Below, piece by piece: positions 1-7,898 of a DNA stretch of 18,936 nucleotides. Numbering within the stretch: the stretch's first letter is position 1; the number at the start of each line of letters is the position of its first letter. The translations under genes and the position numbers were made by a program. The notes under the pieces were generated by a model. It saw only the letters and a list, made by a program, of their open reading frames with translations. It was not told the DNA's origin and ran no database searches. This DNA comes from Limnospira platensis (GTDB taxonomy: Bacteria; Cyanobacteriota; Cyanobacteriia; Cyanobacteriales; Microcoleaceae), in assembly GCF_046480435.1 (NCBI RefSeq), contig NZ_PKGC01000113.1; one strand, given 5' to 3'.

Positions 1-336
1 TTTTTTTCTGGTGAAGCCAATTTTCTTCAAGGCTCTGGATATGGTGCGAGGAGAGATGTCGTCATCCCAAAGTTCAGCCATTTGAGCGGAGGTTTTGTCG
101 CCATGCTCTTGGGCAAAAGCCTTGAATTTTTGCCAGTCGGTAATTTTGTGGTTATTGCCAGGTCGGTGATTAGGTTTAGGGAGGAAGTCTCCGGTCTGTG
201 CTTTTCTTTGCAGCCAGAGATTGATAGTGTTCCGGCTGACATGGAAAACTTGACTGGCTTCTGTTTTGGGCATACCGTCTAGTTCAATTGCATCAATAAC
301 TTTTTGTCTGAGGTCGTAACTATAGGGGGCTGGCAT
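1..336 (-). CDS. IS630-family transposase, N-terminal part (partial)
   Basis: The N-terminal 112 residues of an IS630-type transposase are visible, starting at an ATG (334-336) and reading MPAPYSYDLRQKV. The region is a helix-turn-helix DNA-binding domain: the stretch TEASQVFHVSRNTINLW at about residues 24-40 has a typical recognition-helix pattern, followed by a linker and a second basic segment (TISRALKKIGFTRKK). The segment binds the element's terminal repeats; the catalytic DDE domain lies beyond the window. The upstream ATG at 357 is out of frame and soon meets a stop, so 336 is the likely start. In IS630 copies of this type the coding sequence continues past the A-run in another frame (see the right copy), so the full protein probably needs -1 frameshifting. 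Confidence 0.85.
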   Translation of the reverse strand, partial: MPAPYSYDLRQKVIDAIELDGMPKTEASQVFHVSRNTINLWLQRKAQTGDFLPKPNHRPGNNHKITDWQKFKAFAQEHGDKTSAQMAELWDDDISPRTISRALKKIGFTRKK

Positions 337-399
337 TTTTGGTCTTCTTAGTCATCTCGTCCTCTCCATTATACGTCCTAACTTTCCTGTCTGGTGCTA
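1..399 (-). mobile_element. IS630-family insertion sequence, 5' part (truncated by window edge)
   Basis: This is a second copy of the element seen whole near 16.2-17.1 kb, in the opposite orientation. Its outer end is the terminal inverted repeat that reads, on the minus strand, tagcacc...gttaggacgta, and it abuts a TA dinucleotide at 400-401, as expected for TA-targeting IS630/Tc1 elements. The copy runs out of the window at a run of seven T (poly-A on the transposase strand), exactly where the other copy carries an undetermined base. Over the shared ~335 bp of coding sequence I count 8 base differences from the right copy (about 98% identity). This left copy keeps the transposase start codon, so it is the better preserved one. 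Confidence 0.88.
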
Positions 400-401
400 T
401 A

Positions 402-439
402 GTGTAAAAGAAACCCCCTAGGTATTTAGCCTAGAGGGT
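402..439 (-). terminator. Intrinsic terminator of the recombinase gene
   Basis: On the minus strand an inverted repeat (430-439 with 413-422, ten pairs with one C/A mismatch, seven-base loop) is followed by a T-rich tail (TTTCTTTT, complement of 405-412). It lies 25 bp past the recombinase stop codon and stops just before the IS630 insertion, so it very probably ends that transcript. Confidence 0.7.
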
Positions 440-463
440 ATTGTGTTGTGGGTTTATTGGGGG

Positions 464-1867
464 TTAATCGTCTAACTGATAGATTAATCTAAGTCCTGCT
501 TTCATTTCTGGTGATTCTGGGTCAATACCATGATTGAGTAGTGTTTGCTTTGCCATATCTAGTGGCAATGGTTGTCGGTGGTGGCGTGTTAAGATACCTA
601 ACTCTGTGGCAAGGTTGCGACGTTTTTTGTATTTGCTGTCATTAATCGCTACCGAATGTCCAAAGCAGCGTGCCCTGATTTCTTGTGGTATCCCGTTCAT
701 TTCTCCCAGTTGATTAGCTAGATGTCGGAAAGCTAATGCTTGAGTAAATCCCCACTTATGGTGTTTAAGCCATTTACGATGATTATCATTAAAACCGCTA
801 GGGTCCTTGGCGTTTGTAATAGGTAAACAGACGTTATGAATTCCTAGGCGGTTAATCAAAGCCTTGTCTTTTGACATTGGTATTGCTAACCTTTGACCTG
901 TTTTGGTGCTACTGCCAAAGTAAGTAAACTCACCAATAACCAGCACTAACTCAAGGTTGTTAGGGTCAGATATGGCCGGGAAAGTAATGCCGTCAATCTT
1001 GACTGTCTTATCTAGGTTCTGACTTGCTGCAATCTCTGATGGTCTCAATCCATATAAAGCACACATTGCCGACACCCAACACCAACCATCACGTGCTTGA
1101 CGTTCCCTTGAATTCTCATAATCAGTGTTACGCTCCTTGTCTAGCAAGCCTAGCAAGGTATCCAAGTCTACACTCTGGGATTCAGTAAACACTGTTTGGG
1201 TAGGGTTAATCTTTTCTAGTTTCTCTAGTGCTTTTTTGCAGCCAGCGTGTTCTGCTACCTGTTTTAATCGGTAGTATCTGTCTTTAAAGGTTTTGCTACC
1301 TATCGGGTTGCTACCGTCCTGTAACGGGCTATACAGTGCTTTCTTGATACCCTCCCAGTTAACATAATCATCCCAGTCTGTGACTTTGTTAAATACATCA
1401 AGGAAACAGGCTTTAAATGACTTAACGTCACTAGCTATATCGCGAGAGCGCTTCCGTTTAGTGTTCTTGTGTACCCCATTAAAGTAATCATCTTCCATCT
1501 CTTTAAACACTTGGCGATAGGTGATTAAGTCGTTTTCTAGGGGAGTTTTGTTTTCGTCAAGAATAGTGGCCTTGTACCAGTCCAGCCATTCAGACACCGA
1601 CTGAAATTGTCCGTCAAGGGATTTATGAACTAACCAAGCCTTGTCAACAGCCTTGCGGATACCCTCTGGGGTAAACTGACAATTACAGCCCCGTTGTTTA
1701 CGCTCTCCCGTCTCCGGGTCAGTAGTGATGTCTAGCTGAATTGTCCCCCGGTTACGCTTAATCCTGGCACCTTTGGGGCATTGCTTACGGGACAGATTGA
1801 AAAACTCAAGAATATCCTGAAAGCCTTGATATGTACCACTATGTGTACTGTTTGTACTTGCACTCAT
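464..1867 (-). CDS. Divergent tyrosine recombinase (integrase)
   Basis: A 467-residue protein of the tyrosine site-specific recombinase/phage integrase superfamily, which cuts and rejoins DNA through a 3'-phosphotyrosine. The catalytic set is largely visible: box I Arg in YGLRPSE (about R275), the beta-hairpin Lys in SSTKTGQR (about K322), box II Arg in ALAFRHLAN (about R381), then GHS (about H404) and the nucleophile in SKYKKR (about Y413). The position three before R381 is Leu, not the usual His. The first ~75 residues hold basic, Cys-containing sequence (QRGCNC), perhaps an arm-type DNA-binding domain. The start ATG has AGGAG about ten bases upstream. No GCGATCGC octamers occur in it. It starts 80 bp from the point where the neighbouring permease gene breaks off, and an intrinsic terminator follows it. 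I infer it belongs to an integrated element; the substrate sites are unknown. Confidence 0.82.
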   Translation of the reverse strand: MSASTNSTHSGTYQGFQDILEFFNLSRKQCPKGARIKRNRGTIQLDITTDPETGERKQRGCNCQFTPEGIRKAVDKAWLVHKSLDGQFQSVSEWLDWYKATILDENKTPLENDLITYRQVFKEMEDDYFNGVHKNTKRKRSRDIASDVKSFKACFLDVFNKVTDWDDYVNWEGIKKALYSPLQDGSNPIGSKTFKDRYYRLKQVAEHAGCKKALEKLEKINPTQTVFTESQSVDLDTLLGLLDKERNTDYENSRERQARDGWCWVSAMCALYGLRPSEIAASQNLDKTVKIDGITFPAISDPNNLELVLVIGEFTYFGSSTKTGQRLAIPMSKDKALINRLGIHNVCLPITNAKDPSGFNDNHRKWLKHHKWGFTQALAFRHLANQLGEMNGIPQEIRARCFGHSVAINDSKYKKRRNLATELGILTRHHRQPLPLDMAKQTLLNHGIDPESPEMKAGLRLIYQLDD

Positions 1868-1940
1868 TTTACACTAACTCCTAAATGTGCGATCGGCTTT
1901 GAGTGCACTAGAGTGACGGTATAATAAGGGTTTTAGGGTT

Positions 1941-2848
1941 TCAACTAGGACTTAATCCTGTGAGATTTCCCATAATTCTCGGAGCAATTATATTATCTTT
2001 TACCTGTTGAACAGCTACGGCAATTATTAACAATTGCCAGGCTAACCACCAGTCCAGAAAGGCGACAATAATAGCGACGGTGCCAATTCCTCAAGTCGCT
2101 CCAATAAAGGGGATCATCTCCATGAAACCAATAAAAACGGCAAATAATAGGAAATATGGAACCCCTAAAAAAAGAACATTGGAGCCAAAGTGAAGGCTAT
2201 AAATAGCCCTAAGATTAACTGTCCAGATAAAAAAATCTGGAGATTTCTCGGCAATGATTCAGTTAAGACTAACCGGATTTTTGGCGAAATAATTATAGTT
2301 AAAGTAGACCATAATCTATCGCCATCAAGCAGCATATAAAAGGAGAGAAATAAAATTAAAATTAGGTCAATCAACCAGTTAAAATTTCCCAAAACTAACC
2401 CCAGACTTTTGCTGGTGATCGCCTGTGCTTGTCCTTGTATTTGATTGAGTAGTTGTTGCTGTAAAATCCCCACATCAAAGGGTAAATTATGTTCATAAAT
2501 CCAGGATTGAAATAGGGCTAACTGCTGCTGTGCAGACTCAGCCAATTCGGGTAATTTGGTAATAAATTGTCTAGTCTGATTTAACACAGGAGGAAGCAGG
2601 GTTAAACCCACAAGGACAACGACGGTCGCCGCCACCAAATAAACCCGTGCTGCCGCGACTCCCCTAGGGATAAATCGTTTTAACTTAGCCACAGGTGCAT
2701 TGAGAATAAATGCAACTAATGCAGCGACTATTAAAATAGTAACCAACTCCCCTACATAATTAATAGTTTTTAGGGTAAGACCTCCAGCAATCAGAATTAA
2801 TATCCAAGAGATTAAGAACTGCTGTATAGGTGAAAATATGGAATTCAT
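1941..2848 (-). pseudogene. AI-2E/PerM-family permease, disrupted and 3'-truncated
   Basis: The first 227 codons (2165-2848) encode a hydrophobic protein of the AI-2E transporter (PerM/YdiK) family: N-terminal membrane helices, a central soluble stretch with coiled-coil character (about residues 90-140) and further helices. The frame breaks at a seven-A run (2167-2173). In the shifted frame the family sequence continues as GVPYFLLFAVFIGFMEMIPF, then an in-frame TGA (2091-2093), then QQVKDNIIAPRIMGNLTGLS. That last stretch is a family hallmark, normally followed by more than 60 further residues. Here homology stops at about 1947 and unrelated sequence leads into the recombinase gene. Three lesions make this a pseudogene. 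The homopolymer shift could be a sequencing error, but the TGA and the lost 3' end would remain. Such proteins export small molecules or act in Na+/H+ exchange in other bacteria; no function is likely here. Confidence 0.8.
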
Positions 2849-2916
2849 TAGGGCTTGATTTTTAACTATAGACTTTCAGATTGTACGGAGGCAAATTAGA
2901 TGGTCAACCCCAGTAA

Positions 2917-3768
2917 TTAGACTTCTACTGTACCCTGAGACACCTGATCATGTTCAACCATAAACACATTAGAGTAAAGGTTGGCAACAATTTGTTTACC
3001 TTGTTGGGTAAGAGACAAGTAATTTAAGGCATCTTTGACATAAGGATAAACACCATTCCAGTAGAATTTAGGATAGTTCTTGCGTAGGTCTTCTGGGCTT
3101 TTGTAGCCAACTCTTTTATTAAAGCCAGTTTCCTCAAATTCGTAAAATAAAGCACTGATTTTTTTCAGGTAACGAGGATCTGAGAGTTGACCAATGAGAT
3201 CAGCCGCCCGAACCAAACCGGGATAGTTCATGGTATTCTGATGATCGGATTCTTTGGGGACTGGAAACCGGGTCAGTTCGATATTATGCTTAATGACTTC
3301 AGCATCAATCAGTTTATGGCCGCCAAAGCGTTCTTCAATAAATAATTTAGCGCGATCGACATGGAAAGGGGTGAGACTAGCATCAGTACATCCGTCTGGT
3401 AGTTCTACCATGGTTCCGCGTCCGGTAGCAAAGGTATTTTCTCGATCGCGACGACAAACGCCTTTGACATAACCAATATCGTGACAAACTAGGGAGATGA
3501 TGTAGTGTAGCCAGTCTTCACAGGATACGCCACCCTCGCGGATATGTTTTCCCCGCAGGATTTCCTGTCCCACTAATGTGACCATAATTGTATGTTCGAC
3601 ATCGTGATAAAGGGCATCACTATTGGCAATGTTTTCTAGAGCCATGTTTCCAGCCCAGCCAATAATCTCCTCATAGTTGGATTTATAACCTCCGTGGGTG
3701 CGGCGGTAACCTTCCCGAATTAGTTCAACAAAGGCATCAATTAGACATTCCGTGGCATTAAAAACCAT
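2917..3768 (-). CDS. HD-domain metalloprotein, cyanobacterial Npun_R2479-like family
   Basis: This 283-residue cytoplasmic protein carries an HD-superfamily metal-binding signature: H55 (DALYHDVEHT), H96-D97 in CHDIGY, and a distal Asp near 190 (RAADLIGQLSD). This is the H...HD...D arrangement of metal-dependent phosphohydrolases. Family members of this kind are widespread in cyanobacteria and are annotated only as HD-domain metalloproteins; the substrate (nucleotide, cyclic nucleotide or other phosphoester) is unknown. The length is full and no frame damage is seen. A perfect TATAAT lies about 27 bp upstream of the ATG on the minus strand. The disrupted permease lies 68 bp downstream in the same direction and may once have been co-transcribed. 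The family call is from recognition of the overall sequence; the enzymatic class is inferred from the motif. Confidence 0.8.
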   Translation of the reverse strand: MVFNATECLIDAFVELIREGYRRTHGGYKSNYEEIIGWAGNMALENIANSDALYHDVEHTIMVTLVGQEILRGKHIREGGVSCEDWLHYIISLVCHDIGYVKGVCRRDRENTFATGRGTMVELPDGCTDASLTPFHVDRAKLFIEERFGGHKLIDAEVIKHNIELTRFPVPKESDHQNTMNYPGLVRAADLIGQLSDPRYLKKISALFYEFEETGFNKRVGYKSPEDLRKNYPKFYWNGVYPYVKDALNYLSLTQQGKQIVANLYSNVFMVEHDQVSQGTVEV

Positions 3769-4138
3769 ATAGGCTCGTCCTGGCTATGTTTTGATTATAG
3801 ATAAACTACTGACGAGGTATGTACTATAGCACTCAGCCTATATCCTAATCTACGAAACAGAATTATCAAAAGCGATCGCCCCCAGACTGGTAGCGGGGAC
3901 AAATCAGAATTTGTAAAGCTGAGTTAATCTATGTAAATAGATGTGAACTACTAGTGGAGACCTCGCGCCACAGACTCTCAAGGAGCTAAACCCCTTAAAA
4001 AATAAGGCTTTTTCGACGGTATCCCTCAGATATTTTGCTCCTCGGTTCCCGGGGACACCTGGAAATTGTGAATTTTAAGAGGAATTTACGCAACTTTTCT
4101 TTACAATATATTTAAGGAGTGCCGGGGGAGGATTACTC
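3769..4138. other. Intergenic region between divergent genes
   Basis: This 370-bp gap separates the minus-strand HD gene from the plus-strand adaptor gene and should hold both promoters. On the minus strand a perfect TATAAT (complement of 3794-3799) is placed to serve the HD gene, although no good -35 box is visible. It contains the first HIP1 octamer of the window (3872-3879). A short hairpin (CCTTA/TAAGG, 3993-4007) followed by CTTTTT (4008-4013) resembles a weak plus-strand terminator and could end a small transcript. No convincing ORF is seen. Confidence 0.45.
4085..4112 (+). promoter_or_regulatory. Possible promoter of the adaptor gene
   Basis: A -35-like TTTACG (4085-4090) and a -10-like TATATT (4107-4112) are 16 bp apart. 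A strong ribosome-binding sequence (GGGGGAGG, about 4124-4131) follows, and then the GTG start. The leader would be short. This is a by-eye match only. Confidence 0.3.
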
Positions 4139-5731
4139 GTGGTTCATAAAGATACATTACCAGATATTGATGACGATCAATACCCTGAATTGTCACTAAA
4201 TGGCGATCGCGTTAAATTTGAAGACCTAGAGGAAGAACCCGAGGAAGCTGTACCTCCCCAGGCGGGCGGTTGGCGGAATATGGTGATCGGGGTAGCCATA
4301 GGAATTGTGGCGACTCTGGGAGTTCTACACTTTTCCTCTAACAACAGTTCCGAACCCGTAACCGAGGAAAGCCCAGGGGTAGAAGTAGCGCCAGCAGTTA
4401 GTCCCAGCGCCACCCAAACGGTGACAGTAGCGCCAGTGGAAATGACGACTGTGGCGCGCACCCTTGATGTAACGGGGACTGTGGAAGCCTACGACCTACT
4501 CCCAGTTTTACCCCAAGCCAGCGGAGTGCAAATTCAACAGGTTTTAGTAAATCAGGGGGAAATGGTAACACAGGGACAGGTTATGGCGGTGTTGGATGAT
4601 TCGGTTTTGCGATCGCAAATTGACCAAGCCAACGCCCAGGTAGAGTCCGCCAATTCCCTCGTCCGTCAGCGGGAAGCTAACCTCGGACAAGCCCAAGCCG
4701 GTCTCGCGCAAGCGCAAGCGAGTCTATTGGAGGCTGAGNNNNNNNNNNNNNNNNNNNNNNNNNNNNNNNNNNNNNNNNNNNNNNNNNNNNNNNTGACTCA
4801 AAATCAAGCTAGGTTAGCGGAAGCCAAGGCTAATTTAGATCAAGCCCGCCGAGAAGTAGAACGCTATGAAGATTTAAGCAGCCAAGGGGTGGTGAGTCGC
4901 CAGGAACTAGAAACCCGCATTACCACGGCAAAAACGGCCGAAGAAGGGGTGAGAGTCGCAGAGGCTAATATTTCTAGCGCTAGGGCTACCATTAGCAGCG
5001 CTAGGGCTAATATAGGCAGTGCACAGGCTAACGTGGAAAGCGCCGAGTCTAATATCCGTAGTGCAGAGGCTGAGGTGCGTAGCGCCCAGGCGCGGGTTCG
5101 CCAGTTGGAAACTCAACGGGAACAAACTGTAGTCCGTGCGCCTATGAGTGGCATTGTCGCCCAACGGACAGCGCGAGTGGGGGATGTTACTGGTAATCAA
5201 CAACTGTTTTCGATTATTGCGGAAAATCAGTTAGAACTACACGCGAAGGTTCCAGAAACTCAGTTATCACAGGTGAGAATTGGTGCTGCTGTTACTGTGA
5301 CTTCTGATGCTGATCAAAATTTGCAGGTGCGAGGGGTGGTGCGAGAAATTGCGCCTCTGATTGATCCTCAAAGCCGACAAGCTACTGTGAAAATTGACCT
5401 GCCTCCCTTGGGGGCTATTCGTGATTCTTTCTTGCGTCCGGGAATGTTTCTGCGGGCGGCGATTACTACTACTACTGTACAAGGAATGAAGGTTCCCGCT
5501 AGGGCCATCGTTCCCCAGGCTGACGGTAGTTCTATTGTTTATCGTCTATTACCTGATGATACGGTGGAAGCGCGAACTGTGGAAGTGGGAAGACTTCAAG
5601 GCCGTTTAACAGGCGATTTATCGGAGGCGAGTATAGAAATTATACAGGGTTTAAATGTAGGCGATCGCATTGCGATCGCTGGTGCAAGTTATCTTAAAGA
5701 TGGCGATAAAGTTAATGTGGTGTCGCGGTGA
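4139..5731 (+). CDS. HlyD/RND-type periplasmic adaptor (membrane fusion protein)
   Basis: This 530-residue protein begins at GTG 4139, behind a strong GGAGG. An acidic cytoplasmic N-terminus (residues 1-45) is followed by one membrane helix (about 47-65), a lipoyl/biotinyl-like half-motif (about 133-160), and a long coiled-coil hairpin rich in Ala/Gln/Glu. The second lipoyl half (VRAPMSGIVAQR), a beta-barrel domain and a membrane-proximal domain (GMKVPARAIVPQ) complete the RND membrane-fusion-protein layout. Adaptors link an inner-membrane pump to an outer-membrane channel. No pump gene is adjacent, so its partner must be encoded elsewhere. The coiled coil contains a 55-base assembly gap (4739-4793); the frame is the same on both sides, but 19 residues are unknown. 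The downstream arm is built from exact 7-residue repeats. Most adaptors lack such a long acidic tail before the helix. The substrate is unknown. Confidence 0.85.
   Translation: MVHKDTLPDIDDDQYPELSLNGDRVKFEDLEEEPEEAVPPQAGGWRNMVIGVAIGIVATLGVLHFSSNNSSEPVTEESPGVEVAPAVSPSATQTVTVAPVEMTTVARTLDVTGTVEAYDLLPVLPQASGVQIQQVLVNQGEMVTQGQVMAVLDDSVLRSQIDQANAQVESANSLVRQREANLGQAQAGLAQAQASLLEAEXXXXXXXXXXXXXXXXXXXTQNQARLAEAKANLDQARREVERYEDLSSQGVVSRQELETRITTAKTAEEGVRVAEANISSARATISSARANIGSAQANVESAESNIRSAEAEVRSAQARVRQLETQREQTVVRAPMSGIVAQRTARVGDVTGNQQLFSIIAENQLELHAKVPETQLSQVRIGAAVTVTSDADQNLQVRGVVREIAPLIDPQSRQATVKIDLPPLGAIRDSFLRPGMFLRAAITTTTVQGMKVPARAIVPQADGSSIVYRLLPDDTVEARTVEVGRLQGRLTGDLSEASIEIIQGLNVGDRIAIAGASYLKDGDKVNVVSR
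4739..4793. other. Assembly gap of 55 N inside the adaptor coding sequence
   Basis: Fifty-five consecutive undetermined bases fall inside the ascending arm of the coiled coil, in a region of repeated CAAGCC/CAAGCG-type codons. The gap length is probably estimated and repeats likely collapsed here, so the true protein may be longer or shorter. Confidence 0.95.
4964..5110 (+). repeat. Seven 21-bp heptad-coding tandem repeats
   Basis: Seven consecutive 21-bp units encode ANISSAR, ATISSAR, ANIGSAQ, ANVESAE, SNIRSAE, AEVRSAQ and ARVRQLE. Each unit starts with a GCT-like codon (TCT in unit 5) and most share AGCGC/AGTGC at the fifth and sixth codons. They form the descending arm of the adaptor's coiled-coil hairpin and suggest length growth by tandem duplication. 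Confidence 0.75.
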
Positions 5732-5753
5732 ATCATGAAACTCCTTATCTTGT

Positions 5754-5805
5754 CCCCCTCTGGGAGGGGGGGATAATGTGGGTGGGGGTGCGGAGCTGTC
5801 TCCGC
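5754..5805. terminator. Two hairpins between convergent genes, possible terminator
   Basis: Just after the adaptor stop codon, CCCCCTC (5754-5760) pairs with GAGGGGG (5764-5770) around a 3-base loop, and GCGGAG (5790-5795) pairs with CTCCGC (5800-5805) around a 4-base loop. Neither has a U-tract. Their position between convergent genes fits transcript 3'-end formation or stability; this is inference. Confidence 0.35.
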
Positions 5806-5904
5806 CGTGAATTACATCTGGGGGCGAGGAGATTCATCAAAAGCTGTGGCTATTCATAACTACCTAGGACAGTTGACAGAATAGATGGAAAGATTTAATA
5901 CAGA

Positions 5905-7860
5905 CTAAGGATTGTTAATTTGATAAACATTAATAGGTTGAGTGCGACCTTTGAGGTGAATGCTACCGATATATTCAGTTAGACATTGATAGCTGACTTG
6001 TTCATGGGTTTGCTGATTAATTAAAATGCGGCAAACTCCATCGCCAAAAGACTTATCATAACTTTCTAGGCGGGCGGCAATATTGACACTATCTCCGAGA
6101 GTTGTATAGTCCATTCTTTGGGAACTACCTAAACTCCCTGTAACTACCTCTCCGGTGGCAATTCCTACGCGCATAGAAACCGTAGGCTTACCTTCTAATT
6201 GCCATTGACTGTTTAATAATTTGAGTTTTTCTCCCATGGCTACGGCACAGGAAACGGCAGCGATCGCATCTTGTGCAATTTCTTCTGAAGAAGTGCGGGG
6301 AATAGGAACCCCAAACACAGCCATAACGGCATCCCCAATCAACTTATCAACAATGCCATTATGGTCTAAAACAATATCAGCCATGCCATTCATGTACTCA
6401 TTCAACCAACACATCAAAGCATCAGCGGCCATGGTTTCGGCGATGGTACTAAACCCTTTCAAGTCAGCAAATAAGACTGTAGCAATCATTTTTTGCCCAG
6501 TCAGTTGACCGCGCGCAATTAATTCATCTCGACTTTGCCAAATCATCTCAGCAATTTGAGGGGTAACATGGCGACCAAAGAGAGTCATAACCATCTGACG
6601 TTCTTGGTGTTCCCAATTAGCAATATAACCGGCGATCGCAATTCCCGAAGTAGTAAAAGCGATAATTGGTGGTACTAGGGGTATCCACCAGCCTTCAAGA
6701 AAAGCAACTTGGAGTTCTAGGGTTAAACTGCCGCCGCCAACAACTAAACTAAGTAAAGCCCCCCAACCTAATCGGTAAGTCCACCCTAGGGCGGTACCGA
6801 TACCAGACCAAATCAGAATCCAAAACAACTCCATACCATGAGACCAGACCTGAAATTGGGGGCGACCGTCAAGGGCGGCGCTGATAATTTGGCTGGTAAG
6901 ATTAGCATGAATGACTACTCCAGCCATGCGATCGCCTTGACGAGTGAGAGTGCCGCTGTAGGGGGTAAAAAATAGGTCATTCAGGCTGTGGGCAATAGGG
7001 CCAATTAAGACGATGCGATCGCTAAACAGATCAGGGTCTGATCGTCCTTCAAGTACATCGGTCATAGAAATGGTCTGAAAATTCTCTTGGGGACCACGAT
7101 AATTCAACAATACCTGATATCCGCCAGCATCAGCCCTAACATAGCCCCCATCATTGCCAGAAAAGCGGATAAATAGCCCTTCTCCCAATTGAACATTTCC
7201 GTTGTCTGTAACTGTGGGGGTAATGCCGTGTTGGTACAAATACATTAGGGCTAGTTTCGCGCCTAAACTTAAAACCGTTTGATTGTCTTCTGGTTGTAGC
7301 GATAACAAACCGCGTCTAATGCGACCATCAGCATCAAGGACTAAATCAATCGAACCGACCCGACCTTTCTCTTTTAATTCTGGGGGAGGCGCAATAGTTG
7401 CCGTACTACCATCACTCACCACCTTTTCCACGCCAATTAAATTAGGGACAGTTTGATAAACTTCTAGTAACTGTTGATGGCCGGGTTGTACGGGTAAATC
7501 TCGGTAAATATCCAAACCAATGGCTACTGGTTGCTGTTGGTCAATAATGGTTACTAAGTCGGCTAAAACGGCATCAGGAATCGGCCATTGTCCCACATTC
7601 CTAATATCTGGCTCATCTACAGTTACCACGACAATGCGCGGATCCATTGGTTCTAAGGGACGCAAGCGCATAAACTGATCAAAAGCCGCCCATCCAAATA
7701 ACTGTAAGACTCCAGCCCATTGAATGGCAATTACCAGGGCTGTGACAATGGGCGGAATTAGCAAGCCAGAAAATTGTCGAAAATTTAAAGCACGAAAACG
7801 GAAGTGTGAAGTCGGAAGTCGCAAAAAACTCCTTTTCTTGACCATAGCTTCACACTTCAT
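5905..7860 (-). CDS. CHASE2-domain class III adenylate/guanylate cyclase
   Basis: A 651-residue membrane receptor cyclase. Layout: an N-terminal membrane helix (about 33-52), a periplasmic CHASE2 sensor domain (about 55-335, with IVVVTVDEPDIRNVGQWP and the D-L-F-x-T-P-Y region near 295), three membrane helices (about 343-412), and a cytoplasmic class III cyclase domain (about 455-630). Metal-binding Asps are in LFADLKGFS (D466) and DKLIGDAVMAVFG (D510). K506 and the following YTTLGD fit ATP rather than GTP selection. N593 and R597 in GDSVNIAARLE are the transition-state residues, so the enzyme looks active and should make cAMP. It follows the DUF928 gene by 38 bp and is probably co-transcribed. 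The first ~20 residues are encoded by repeat-like DNA; a start at Met6 is also possible. The domain order resembles cyanobacterial CyaA-type cyclases, but I do not assign a symbol. Confidence 0.9.
   Translation of the reverse strand: MKCEAMVKKRSFLRLPTSHFRFRALNFRQFSGLLIPPIVTALVIAIQWAGVLQLFGWAAFDQFMRLRPLEPMDPRIVVVTVDEPDIRNVGQWPIPDAVLADLVTIIDQQQPVAIGLDIYRDLPVQPGHQQLLEVYQTVPNLIGVEKVVSDGSTATIAPPPELKEKGRVGSIDLVLDADGRIRRGLLSLQPEDNQTVLSLGAKLALMYLYQHGITPTVTDNGNVQLGEGLFIRFSGNDGGYVRADAGGYQVLLNYRGPQENFQTISMTDVLEGRSDPDLFSDRIVLIGPIAHSLNDLFFTPYSGTLTRQGDRMAGVVIHANLTSQIISAALDGRPQFQVWSHGMELFWILIWSGIGTALGWTYRLGWGALLSLVVGGGSLTLELQVAFLEGWWIPLVPPIIAFTTSGIAIAGYIANWEHQERQMVMTLFGRHVTPQIAEMIWQSRDELIARGQLTGQKMIATVLFADLKGFSTIAETMAADALMCWLNEYMNGMADIVLDHNGIVDKLIGDAVMAVFGVPIPRTSSEEIAQDAIAAVSCAVAMGEKLKLLNSQWQLEGKPTVSMRVGIATGEVVTGSLGSSQRMDYTTLGDSVNIAARLESYDKSFGDGVCRILINQQTHEQVSYQCLTEYIGSIHLKGRTQPINVYQINNP
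7801..7858. repeat. Heptamer tandem repeat and 11-bp inverted repeat in the cyclase 5' end
   Basis: Three tandem 7-mers of the type GAAGTNN (7801-7821) and the perfect inverted pair gaagtgtgaag (7801-7811) / cttcacacttc (7848-7858) lie in the first codons of the cyclase. This resembles the short tandemly repeated repetitive (STRR-like) sequences usually found between cyanobacterial genes. A folded mRNA here would include the start codon region, so translation might be affected; that is inference. Confidence 0.55.
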
Positions 7861-7898
7861 GGCTCAAATTTCCCGAACCTTTACATCAGGATTTAGGT

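Noticed and set aside
1891..1960. Promoter for the recombinase formed by TTGAAA at the junction
   Set aside because: The nearest -10-like TATACC is only about 15 bp away and other spacings give poor hexamers, so I could not support it.
3828..3840. Sequence ctatagcactcag resembling an IS630 end
   Set aside because: Only about eight bases match the terminal repeat, with no GTTAGGACGT block following.
4964..5110. CRISPR-like array
   Set aside because: The 21-bp units are contiguous, in frame and code for coiled-coil heptads; there are no spacers.
4907..5203. 98-codon minus-strand frame opposite the adaptor coiled coil
   Set aside because: It arises from the 21-bp repeats read antisense; there is no independent support.
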